NCBI RefSeq assembly: GCF_020734105.1
Contig: NZ_JAJAFR010000004.1
Coordinates: forward strand, 124,001 to 188,000
DNA: 64,000 nt
Source of the DNA: Alkalihalobacillus deserti
GTDB taxonomy: Bacteria; Bacillota; Bacilli; Bacillales; Bacillaceae_D
Reading direction: 5' to 3'
Both the position numbers and the translations under genes were made by a program. Of this stretch, positions 1 to 7,339 are shown in pieces (the stretch's first letter is position 1; each line of letters begins with the position of its first letter). Under the pieces are notes generated by a model. The model did no database searches, was not told where the DNA came from, and worked only from the letters and a program-made list of their open reading frames with translations.

Positions 1-1
1 A

Positions 2-67
2 GATCGTATCGACATTCGCTTTATGAATGGAGAAGGAAAGTTATATACATGGGTTTGGGAATCGTAA
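2..67 (+). CDS. C-terminal end of an unidentified protein (cut by window edge)
   Basis: An open frame enters from the left edge and stops at TAA 65-67, giving 21 residues ending LYTWVWES. A terminator-like hairpin lies about 115 bases downstream (184-219), which supports a real gene end here. The fragment is too short for me to assign a family, and another frame stays open slightly longer, so the frame choice is itself uncertain. Confidence 0.35.
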   Translation, partial: DRIDIRFMNGEGKLYTWVWES

Positions 68-183
68 GTTCAGCGATCTTACGAGGATTGAATTGTCGGT
101 GGGTTGGATTCATGCTAATTCAGAATAGATACTAGTGATCTCATTGTTTCTACTATGATTAGAATCTTACTATAGGTTTGGTT

Positions 184-219
184 AGACGCATGATGGACAC
201 GGTCTAATGCGTCTTTTTC
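184..219 (+). terminator. Rho-independent terminator
   Basis: AGACGCAT (184-191) pairs with ATGCGTCT (207-214), followed by a T-rich tail. It probably ends the gene entering from the left edge. Confidence 0.6.
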
Positions 220-361
220 TTTGTTTGCATGCTATGATAACTCTTTAAGTAGGTCGTTTATTAGAATAGGTGATCACAATAAGACCACCTTTGTTCAAAG
301 ATTAAAGTTTTGAAAAATTTGGACTAATACATATAAAATCCTTGGATTGTCTATGACAGAA

Positions 362-1429
362 TCATTCTTTGATGATTTGCAATTCCTTTGGATAGTTTGT
401 TAAGCATTCATACCCTGAATTTGTAATAAGTACATCATCTTCAATTCGAACACCACCGATTTTAGGTATATAGATTCCAGGTTCGATCGTAAATGTCATT
501 CCGACTTTTAAACGATCGGAATTCAATTCATTAAGTGATGGAAGTTCGTGAACTTCAGCTCCAAGGCCATGACCGATCCGATGTGGAAAAAAGTCCCCAT
601 AGCCGGCTGTTGTAATAATCGATCTTGCCTTACGATCTAAGTCTCCTAAAATAGTACCTTCTTGGCAGATGCTCAATGTTTCTTCTTGCGCTTTTAAAAC
701 TGTTGAATAAATTCTTTGTTGTTCTTCGCTTGGCTGGCCAAATAGAACCGTTCTTGTAATATCAGAACAATAGCCATCTAGAACGACTCCTAGATCAAAC
801 AAAACAAAATCTCCTATTTCAATCTTTTTCATGTTTGGCTTACCATGAGGGTTGGCTGATTGTTTCCCGCTTAGTACTAAAGTACCGAAGGACATTTCGA
901 CAATTCCTTTTCTCTTTAATTCATACTCAATTAATGCTAAAACGTCGATTTCTGATCGTTTACATTGCAAGGCATGAATACCGACCTCTATTCCAAAATC
1001 AGCTAGTTTAGCTGCTTCACGGAGGATGGAAATTTCCTCATCGCTTTTAATCAGTCTAAGTTCCATGAGAGCTTGGTCACAATTAATAAAGCTAAGCGTT
1101 GGTGAAAGCTGTTGTAATTGCTCGTACCTAGCTACAGAAAGGCCTTCCTTTTCTATTGCTATATTGCTACCTCTGAAAGCAAAAGAAGCCAGGCATTGAG
1201 TAATTATGTCCCAGGGGTTCTCGTGATCGCTATAACTGATAATTGGAAACTCCCAACCTACTTGTTGTACAAACGATTTTTCCATATTAGGACAAACTAA
1301 AAATGGCTCATTTTCTTGGAAAACAAAAATCGCTATTAATCGCTCATGAGGTTCACAACGAAACCCTGTTAGATAAAACAAATTAGCTTTGCCTTGGATA
1401 AAGCCAAAAGCTACATCGTTTTCTTTCAA
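362..1429 (-). CDS. M24 family Xaa-Pro peptidase, probably frameshifted at its 5' end
   Basis: Cytosolic metallopeptidase of the creatinase/aminopeptidase P fold, expected to cleave X-Pro peptides. The C-terminal pita-bread domain shows the metal ligands in order: two aspartates in FDLGVVLDGYCSDITRT, the histidine of HRIGHGLGAEVHE, then glutamates in EPGIYIP and VRIEDDV. The listed start is TTG at 1429, which has no Shine-Dalgarno sequence. The same frame stays open upstream and encodes a plausible family N-terminus (RQRLQSYKHWLKEN). A good ribosome site (AAGGAA, 9-10 bases) serves ATG 1464-1462, but that ATG is one base out of frame. A single-base indel near 1455-1462 would join them, giving about 366 residues. 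It is divergent from ytkL. The substrate is not inferable. Confidence 0.85.
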   Translation of the reverse strand: MKENDVAFGFIQGKANLFYLTGFRCEPHERLIAIFVFQENEPFLVCPNMEKSFVQQVGWEFPIISYSDHENPWDIITQCLASFAFRGSNIAIEKEGLSVARYEQLQQLSPTLSFINCDQALMELRLIKSDEEISILREAAKLADFGIEVGIHALQCKRSEIDVLALIEYELKRKGIVEMSFGTLVLSGKQSANPHGKPNMKKIEIGDFVLFDLGVVLDGYCSDITRTVLFGQPSEEQQRIYSTVLKAQEETLSICQEGTILGDLDRKARSIITTAGYGDFFPHRIGHGLGAEVHELPSLNELNSDRLKVGMTFTIEPGIYIPKIGGVRIEDDVLITNSGYECLTNYPKELQIIKE

Positions 1430-1486
1430 CCAATGTTTATAAGACTGTAATCGTTGTCGTACATAATGAACACTTCCTTCAATCTT

Positions 1487-1516
1487 TTGATTATTCTTAA
1501 TTTACCATCATATGAT
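1487..1516 (+). promoter_or_regulatory. SigA-type promoter for ytkL
   Basis: TTGATT (1487-1492), an 18-base spacer and TATGAT (1511-1516), about 100 bases before the ytkL GTG start. Confidence 0.5.
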
Positions 1517-1619
1517 AGAATAAGAAAGAGTAGGAGAAGAGGAGATGAATACCTTTTTCACCGAAAATGATTAAATGATATGGGAGAAGGGAAATAATTT
1601 TATTAAGGAGTCGATACTA

Positions 1620-2303
1620 GTGAAAATTAGCTACCATGGACATTCAGTTGTTTACATTGAAACGCAAGGAACAAAATTAATTATTGACCCATTCTTAACA
1701 GGAAACGGTCTAACGGATTTAGATCCAAGCGAAGTAAAGGTCGACGTTATTCTTTTGACTCACGGACATAATGATCATGTGGGAGATACAGTAGCATTAG
1801 CAAAAAGCAATGACGCATTAGTGATAGCGCCTTTTGAATTATCTACATACTTAAGCTGGCAAGGTGTGCGAACTCATCCGATGCATATTGGTGGCTCTCA
1901 TCAATTTGATTTTGGAACGGTGAAACTTACGCAAGCCTTTCATGGTTCATCTTATACCATTGAGGAAGAACAAAAAATTGTTTATACCGGAATGCCTGCA
2001 GGATTGTTGTTTACAGCTGAAGGTAAAACCATTTTCCATGCGGGAGACACAGCTCTTTTTAGCGATATGAAATTGATTGGCGAACGAAATACGATTGATC
2101 TTGCATTTTTACCAATAGGTGATAATTTTACGATGGGACCAGAAGATGCTGCGATTGCGGCTGAATGGTTACAAGCCAAACGAGTAGTACCGATACACTA
2201 CAATACATTTCCTGTCATTGAACAAGATCCAGTTGAATTTGCTGAAAATTTATCGGGTAAAAAAGGTCTTGCATTAAAAGTAGGAGAATCGATTGATTTA
2301 TAA
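1620..2303 (+). CDS. ytkL: Metal-dependent hydrolase of the UPF0173 family
   Basis: Small metallo-beta-lactamase-fold hydrolase, 227 residues, equal to B. subtilis YtkL. The N-terminus [14 protein letters not shown], the zinc motif [11 protein letters not shown], the aspartate of FHAGDTALF and the C-terminal histidine of [10 protein letters not shown] are typical of UPF0173. The GTG start at 1620 follows AAGGAG at 9 bases; the in-frame ATG at 1575 lacks a ribosome site and would add residues the family does not have. A terminator follows. The substrate is unknown for the whole family. Confident in family, not in function. Confidence 0.9.
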   Translation: MKISYHGHSVVYIETQGTKLIIDPFLTGNGLTDLDPSEVKVDVILLTHGHNDHVGDTVALAKSNDALVIAPFELSTYLSWQGVRTHPMHIGGSHQFDFGTVKLTQAFHGSSYTIEEEQKIVYTGMPAGLLFTAEGKTIFHAGDTALFSDMKLIGERNTIDLAFLPIGDNFTMGPEDAAIAAEWLQAKRVVPIHYNTFPVIEQDPVEFAENLSGKKGLALKVGESIDL

Positions 2304-2321
2304 TCAATATTTGACGAAAAA

Positions 2322-2364
2322 AACGACTTAAAACTCGCGGTCTGCGGTTGTTCTAAGTCGTTTT
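2322..2364 (+). terminator. Terminator after ytkL
   Basis: AACGACTTA (2322-2330) pairs with TAAGTCGTT (2354-2362), followed by a T-rich stretch. Confidence 0.7.
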
Positions 2365-2507
2365 CTCGTTTGTTACAACAGGCTAGAGAGTACTTGATCA
2401 CTTCGAACGCTATTAGAAAATGTGGCTCTACGTTAAGTCTTTAACAGGGGGCTTGGTCTTTTTTTCTCAAAAACACATATTATTAAGTATGAATCGGAGG
2501 GGTTGAA

Positions 2508-2747
2508 ATGAGACAAAGATATTTCATGTGCTTTTTGTTGTCTGTAGCTTTGCTGATTTATGGGGTTGAGTATCTACCTTTAACGGGATGGGGGATCGAT
2601 CAACTCTTTGCTTCGATATGGATTACTTTTGCAGTTTTAGTCATTTGTGGTAATGGATTACAGCTGTTATATCGAAAAAATGAAGAAGTACGGAGAACTG
2701 TATCTATAGGAAAGAAAGAGCAAGTGCGAACAAAGTTAAGAAGTTAA
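2508..2747 (+). CDS. Small two-helix membrane protein, unknown function
   Basis: A 79-residue protein with two hydrophobic segments (about residues 7-24 and 33-52) and a basic C-terminal tail rich in Lys and Arg, suggesting an N-in hairpin with a cytoplasmic tail. GGAGGGG lies seven bases before the ATG. It sits between the ytkL terminator and ytoI in the same direction. I recognise no family. Hydrophobic pattern, ribosome site and spacing support a real gene. Confidence 0.65.
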   Translation: MRQRYFMCFLLSVALLIYGVEYLPLTGWGIDQLFASIWITFAVLVICGNGLQLLYRKNEEVRRTVSIGKKEQVRTKLRS

Positions 2748-2847
2748 GAAGGAGAGCCTTGATAGTCGCTTCTTTCACACGTATAATATTTATTAATACA
2801 GGTAAAGAATTTCGGTAGAACAGCCGAGTGAAAGTGTGGTGGCTATC

Positions 2848-4152
2848 ATGGCTACAAAGCATGAGCAGATCATTGAATATATTACAAATTTAGCTGTTGG
2901 AGAGAAAATATCAGTACGTTCAATTGCGAAGGCACTTACAGTAAGTGAAGGAACAGCTTATAGAGCAATTAAAGAAGCGGAAAACCAAGGTTTAGTTAGT
3001 ACCATTGAACGTGTAGGGACGATTCGAATTGAAAAGAAAAAGAAAGATAATATTGAAAAGCTTACATATGCAGAAGTCGTAAATATTGTCGATGGACAAG
3101 TCCTAGGTGGGCGGGAAGGCCTTCATAAAACATTAAATCGTTTCGTCATTGGTGCAATGAAACTAGATGCGATGATGAGGTATGTAGAAGCAGGCAATTT
3201 ACTTATCGTAGGAAACCGCGATCAAGTTCATAAAGTCGGCCTTGAAGCAGGGGCGGCAGTCCTAATCACAGGGGGCTTTGATACGAGTGATGAGGCAAAA
3301 GCGCTTGCTGATGAATTAGAGTTACCAATTATTTCGACAAGCTATGATACATTTACCGTGGCGGCGATGATTAACCGGGCCATTTATGATCAATTGATTA
3401 AAAAGGAAATCGTCCTTGTCGATGATGTGTTAATTCCATTCCAAGATACGTATTATATGACCACTCAAAATACGGTCGAGAAATGGCATGACCTAAATGA
3501 AAAAACAGGGCATAGTCGTTATCCTGTTATTGATCAAAATTTGAAAATCAAGGGCATGGTTGCAGCAAAAGATGTGCTAGGAGCGACGAAACAAACACCG
3601 ATTGAAAAGGTGATGACAGGTAACCCCATTACCGTAAATGAACGGACATCTGTAGCGGCAGCTGCCCATGTAATGGTTTGGGAAGGAATTGAACTCTTGC
3701 CTGTAATTGATAGTCAAAGAAAGCTTCTCGGTGTAATTAGTCGACAAGATGTTCTCAAGGCTCTGCAAATGGTTCAACGCCAGCCCCATATCGGTGAGAC
3801 TATTGAGGATATTGTCACAAGTCGTATACGTGATGTCTCGACGGAAGAATTAATTTTTGAGTGTGAAGTGACTCCGCAGATGACAAATCAATTAGGAACA
3901 ATATCATATGGAGTGCTTACAACCTTAGTGACAGAAGTTGGGCGAAGGGTGTTACGAAAATTTAAAAAGGGTGATTTAGTTGTAGAAAATATTACTCTTT
4001 ACTTTATTAAGCCTGTTCAAATTGACAGCATTATGACGATCCGACCGAAAATTCTTGAAAGCGGAAGAAGAAACGGTAAGATTGATGTTGAACTCTATCA
4101 CGGCGACGATATTGTCGGCAAAGCGTTAATGATGGTGCAATTGATTGATTAA
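2848..4152 (+). CDS. ytoI: YtoI-like regulator: HTH, DRTGG, paired CBS and hotdog domains
   Basis: Multi-domain cytosolic protein of 434 residues. Residues about 1-65 form a winged-helix-like segment (VRSIAKALTVSEGTAYRAIKEAE). A DRTGG-type domain follows (about 75-190), then two CBS repeats (about 195-310, with GVISRQDVLKAL at the end of the second), then a thioesterase-like hotdog domain with GRRVLRKFKKGDLVVENI. B. subtilis YtoI has the same order and length. ATG 2848 is preferred over the in-frame GTG at 2836 because GGTGG lies five bases before it and homologues begin MATKHEQ. CBS pairs usually bind adenine nucleotides; the physiological role is unknown. Confidence 0.9.
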   Translation: MATKHEQIIEYITNLAVGEKISVRSIAKALTVSEGTAYRAIKEAENQGLVSTIERVGTIRIEKKKKDNIEKLTYAEVVNIVDGQVLGGREGLHKTLNRFVIGAMKLDAMMRYVEAGNLLIVGNRDQVHKVGLEAGAAVLITGGFDTSDEAKALADELELPIISTSYDTFTVAAMINRAIYDQLIKKEIVLVDDVLIPFQDTYYMTTQNTVEKWHDLNEKTGHSRYPVIDQNLKIKGMVAAKDVLGATKQTPIEKVMTGNPITVNERTSVAAAAHVMVWEGIELLPVIDSQRKLLGVISRQDVLKALQMVQRQPHIGETIEDIVTSRIRDVSTEELIFECEVTPQMTNQLGTISYGVLTTLVTEVGRRVLRKFKKGDLVVENITLYFIKPVQIDSIMTIRPKILESGRRNGKIDVELYHGDDIVGKALMMVQLID

Positions 4153-4209
4153 ACTAGTAACCCCCTAAGTAAAGGGGAGGCCACTGAAAAAGTCCGATTT
4201 AGCAGATTC

Positions 4210-4351
4210 GAGGAAGCAGCAATGGCTCCACACGTTGCGCACCTGCTATGAGAAACCCCACTCATAGCAGGCTTTAAAACAAAGCAACGGTTCCGCTCAT
4301 TGCTAAAAGGGCACAGAAAAAGGTGGAAATCGTACCTTTTTCTGTGCCCTT
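4210..4351 (-). repeat. Structured dispersed repeat, copy A (reverse orientation)
   Basis: Read on the minus strand this matches copy C (43069-43195) block by block: an AAAAAGGT/ACCTTTTT hairpin, GAGCGGAACCG, GTTTTAAAGCC, a second hairpin (CTATGAG/CTCATAG), then GCGCAACG and GGAGCCATTG. Stem sequences differ between copies but still pair. It lies between the convergent genes ytoI and ytpI. Confidence 0.7.
4307..4351. terminator. Bidirectional hairpin with AAAAAGGT core
   Basis: A perfect 18-bp inverted repeat (4307-4324 and 4334-4351) with a nine-base loop. The inner arms are AAAAAGGT and ACCTTTTT. It sits between convergent ytoI and ytpI and could end both transcripts. Confidence 0.65.
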
Positions 4352-4391
4352 GTAATGGGTTTGCTCATTGCTTAGGGAGGTTGCTTTAGTG

Positions 4392-4676
4392 TTATTGATC
4401 TAATTGTCCAATATAATGACGGGACGCACGAAAACCATAGATAACATTGGCTAGACCAAGTATCGCAAAAATAGTTCCAACTACAAAATCTATTGTACTT
4501 CTAGGGTGTATGAGCAGATTTGCACCGAATGCTGTAAGAAAGAAGCCAAGAGCAAAGGTCGACTTAGTCTGGTAAATTCGTTTTAATAACGATTCCGAAG
4601 CACGCCAAAATTTAAATTTGTTATACATAAAGAAAACGGCTGAAATCACAATAATAATCGTTAGTAGTTTGTCCAT
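4392..4676 (-). CDS. ytpI: YtpI-like membrane protein
   Basis: A 94-residue protein with three hydrophobic segments (about residues 4-18, 40-57 and 62-82). Sequence style and position between ytoI and nrnA match B. subtilis ytpI. The ATG follows a strong AGGAGGGTC ribosome site. It is transcribed towards ytoI, and the hairpin at 4307-4351 separates the two. No biochemical role is known. Confidence 0.8.
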   Translation of the reverse strand: MDKLLTIIIVISAVFFMYNKFKFWRASESLLKRIYQTKSTFALGFFLTAFGANLLIHPRSTIDFVVGTIFAILGLANVIYGFRASRHYIGQLDQ

Positions 4677-4794
4677 AAAAAAATGACCCTCCTATTTTAA
4701 AATAATTTACATGCAAATTAGTGAACTCTAGCAAGGGAAATTTCGTCGCCACTGTAATGGTTCTTTGTAACAGACGTACCTAGTGAGTATGCTA

Positions 4795-4824
4795 TTGCAT
4801 GATCCTTTTCAAATGCGTTATAGT
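4795..4824 (+). promoter_or_regulatory. SigA-type promoter for nrnA
   Basis: TTGCAT (4795-4800), an 18-base spacer and TATAGT (4819-4824), about 68 bases before the nrnA ATG. Confidence 0.55.
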
Positions 4825-4892
4825 AGCAATTGTATATTGATCGCGGTGATTTTGCCAGTGGAGGATCCGTGAACAAACAGGAGAGTGAGAAA

Positions 4893-5822
4893 ATGATTGA
4901 AGACATTCAAGTTAAAATAAAAGAATTTAAGACGATTATCATTCATAGACATGAACGACCTGATCCAGATGCGTTAGGGTCGCAGTTGGGATTAGCCCGT
5001 GTTATTAAAGAAAGATTTCCAGAAAAGAAAGTGTTTGTAGTAGGAGAAGAAGAGCCGTCATTAGCTTTTTTAGGTGAAATGGATCAAGTTTCAGATCGTG
5101 AATATGAACAGGCTCTGGTTATTGTCTGTGATACAGCTAATACCGAAAGAGTTGATGACAAACGCTTTAACCAAGGAATGTGTTTAATAAAGATTGATCA
5201 TCATCCGAATGAAGAGCCTTATGGTGACATTGTGTGGGTTGATCCTTCTTATAGTTCGACAAGTGAAATGATCGTTGAATTTTTAGTTCAAGGCGAGAAA
5301 AATGGCTACAATCTAAGCTCTGAATCTGCCTTGCTTTTATATGCTGGTATAGTGGGTGATACCGGTCGTTTCAGGTATAATAACACAACAGCCGAAACGC
5401 TAAGAAGAACGAGCTTACTTGTTAAACAAACATTTGACCAAACTGCTTTTTATTCCAATTTACATAAGAAAGATTTAAAGATGACACGTTTGCAAGGTTA
5501 TGTCTTGCAACATTTTTTGATAGTTGGACAAGTGGGTGTCATGCGTTTAACTGCAGAGGTTTTAAGACAGTTTCAAGTGACTTCGAATGAATCGTCACAG
5601 CTTGTTAATACATTTTCTGATGTCGAAGGATTAAAAGCTTGGGTGTTCTTTGTTGAGGATGAGGACCGAATCCGCGTTAGGCTTCGTTCGAAAGGACCAA
5701 TTATTAACGGCATAGCAGCCGAACATCATGGTGGGGGGCATCCAATGGCGGCTGGTGCGACGGCCTATTCGTGGGATGAAACCGAAGAGATCGTATCAAA
5801 GTTAATAATGATTTGCCAATAA
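4893..5822 (+). CDS. nrnA: Oligoribonuclease/nanoRNase and pAp phosphatase, DHH-DHHA1 family
   Basis: Cytosolic enzyme that degrades 2-5 nt RNAs and dephosphorylates 3'-phosphoadenosine 5'-phosphate, replacing Orn in Bacillus. At 309 residues it matches B. subtilis NrnA (313). The DHH domain shows HRHERPDPDALGS, VCDTANTERVD, the DHH signature in IKIDHHPN and GIVGDTGRFRY. The C-terminal DHHA1 domain ends with GGGHPMAAGA. ATG 4893 follows GGAGAGTG and matches family N-termini; the longer in-frame start at 4830 overlaps the promoter region and is rejected. Confidence 0.93.
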   Translation: MIEDIQVKIKEFKTIIIHRHERPDPDALGSQLGLARVIKERFPEKKVFVVGEEEPSLAFLGEMDQVSDREYEQALVIVCDTANTERVDDKRFNQGMCLIKIDHHPNEEPYGDIVWVDPSYSSTSEMIVEFLVQGEKNGYNLSSESALLLYAGIVGDTGRFRYNNTTAETLRRTSLLVKQTFDQTAFYSNLHKKDLKMTRLQGYVLQHFLIVGQVGVMRLTAEVLRQFQVTSNESSQLVNTFSDVEGLKAWVFFVEDEDRIRVRLRSKGPIINGIAAEHHGGGHPMAAGATAYSWDETEEIVSKLIMICQ

Positions 5823-5888
5823 GAAGTAAAAGAGGGAATTGAAGAGAGCATAGACGCAGTCATTCAATCCCCCTTTTAAAGGGTTTTA

Positions 5889-6092
5889 TCATTTTTTAGC
5901 TGGAATAAACCAAGATCCAACCTCTGTAATATCTTCGTGGACGGCAATGCCATCTTGCTCTAGCTCCTTACGAATGATCTCAACTACTTCTTTTGATTCA
6001 GCAAACGCCGATAACCCATTTTTGATTTTTTCAACCTTTTTTAATGCCATTTCTTTACGATTAATCACCATTTCTTTTCCGGTTAAATCCAT
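5889..6092 (-). CDS. ytzJ: Small hypothetical protein, YtzJ-like
   Basis: A 67-residue soluble, highly charged protein with a good AGGAGGG ribosome site. The N-terminal half is a lysine-rich predicted helix (NRKEMALKKVEKIKNG), followed by an acidic helix and a short C-terminal strand ending GSWFIPAKK. Position between nrnA and ytrI-ytrH matches the small gene ytzJ of B. subtilis; I assign the name mainly by context. Function unknown. Confidence 0.6.
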   Translation of the reverse strand: MDLTGKEMVINRKEMALKKVEKIKNGLSAFAESKEVVEIIRKELEQDGIAVHEDITEVGSWFIPAKK

Positions 6093-6190
6093 ATTTAAAC
6101 CCTCCTATTTGAGTGGATACACATTGATTATACAGTAAAATCAGCTAGTCAGAAACCGACAACTAAAAAAGTTCAGAAAATTGTGAATGA

Positions 6191-6694
6191 TTAACTTGAT
6201 GGTATAACTTCTACATGAAGTTCAAGCGTCGTATATAGGAAGATATCTTTAATGTCAAGTTGATAGCGCTTATCTTCAACAGGAAACACTTTATTCTCTA
6301 TCGTACTAATCATTAACTCCTTCATATTCGCAATCGTTTCGAGGTCTTTTCTCTTAATGTATTGTAATTCATTTAAAACTTGTTGCTTTAGGTCTAATAG
6401 GGTAAGTTGGTTCAGCCTAATCTTATTGTTATTAATAAAATGGATTTCAATTTCCTGCAGAGTCAGTTTTTTTTGATTTTCTTTATTCAACTTCGTTTGT
6501 TCACTTACTAGTATTTTAATATTTTTTTCAAGGTCTGTAATTGTAGCTTCTTGTTCAGAGATTCGAACAATTAACCCTTCGTAAACTTGTCCGTATTGAT
6601 AAATGAAAAAGAACCAACCAATGAAAACTCCCAGTATGATCCCAGCAAAAAAACGTTGAACGGTACGTCGTTGAAAAAAGGGAGGGATCCTCAT
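6191..6694 (-). CDS. ytrI: Sporulation membrane protein YtrI
   Basis: A 167-residue protein, the length of B. subtilis YtrI. A short basic N-terminus (FFQRRTVQRF) precedes one membrane helix (about residues 14-32), then a predicted coiled coil (about 40-85) and an extracytoplasmic domain. The start ATG (6694-6692) overlaps the ytrH stop as ATGA, so the two are translationally coupled; this start also removes 20 upstream residues that lie inside ytrH. In B. subtilis ytrHI is sigma-E controlled and needed for efficient sporulation. Confidence 0.88.
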   Translation of the reverse strand: MRIPPFFQRRTVQRFFAGIILGVFIGWFFFIYQYGQVYEGLIVRISEQEATITDLEKNIKILVSEQTKLNKENQKKLTLQEIEIHFINNNKIRLNQLTLLDLKQQVLNELQYIKRKDLETIANMKELMISTIENKVFPVEDKRYQLDIKDIFLYTTLELHVEVIPSS

Positions 6695-7029
6695 GAAGGT
6701 AACGACTCCCCAACGATCCATTGGATAAAGACGGTACCCGAATGTGCTCCACACAAAGCAGCCAAGATCATAAATCCTGTTTTAAAAATATCATCATGTG
6801 TACCGTAAAAAAGTCCCCGCTCAATATTCGTAATCGCATCAAAAGTTCCCCCAATCGCTGCGACAATCGCCCATATTTTTAAGCTACCTGCTAAATCATG
6901 CATGGCCGATAATGGCGGTTTCCCTATTAAAAAGGCTCCGATCCCGCCAATAATAGCTCCACCAATGATGACACCAAAGGCAACAAAGAAATCAATTATG
7001 AGTGTAGCAAGAAGTTCACGAGTCAACAT
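6691..7029 (-). CDS. ytrH: Sporulation membrane protein YtrH
   Basis: A 112-residue, glycine-rich integral membrane protein with about three hydrophobic segments (residues 8-36, 49-66 and 84-105). It contains IIGGAIIGGIGAFLIG and is typical of YtrH. It is first in a two-gene operon with ytrI (ATGA overlap). AAAGGTG precedes the ATG. In B. subtilis it is made in the mother cell and its loss impairs sporulation. Confidence 0.88.
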   Translation of the reverse strand: MLTRELLATLIIDFFVAFGVIIGGAIIGGIGAFLIGKPPLSAMHDLAGSLKIWAIVAAIGGTFDAITNIERGLFYGTHDDIFKTGFMILAALCGAHSGTVFIQWIVGESLPS

Positions 7030-7053
7030 ATGGTTTCACCTTTCTTTCCTATT

Positions 7054-7061
7054 AGTGTATA
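7054..7061 (-). promoter_or_regulatory. Possible sigma-E -10 element for ytrH-ytrI
   Basis: On the minus strand TATACACT differs by one base from a sigma-E -10 (CATACAMT form) and ends 25 bases before the ytrH ATG. A partial -35 (AAATGCT) is 14 bases upstream. Weak match; the assignment leans on known sigma-E control of ytrH. Confidence 0.35.
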
Positions 7062-7339
7062 GACAAAAAGCGGTTAGCATTTTTTGAGATTTAAAGGCCC
7101 GAGCTCTAGTTTGCCTTCTATGAATGGGCGATTTCACCGGGGAGGACACCTAGGAAAGGGAAGTTTTCAATAAAACGAAAGATCAACTTTTACTTCCTCT
7201 AATGCTTATCCATACTATATATAAGACAAGAAGCCAGAAATTATGACTAGAAACATAAACTCCTTAGGCACTCACATGTTCAACTAAGGCAAATATGTAC
7301 TATACTAGAGGAACAAATAAGGAAAGGGATGAGGTTGGA

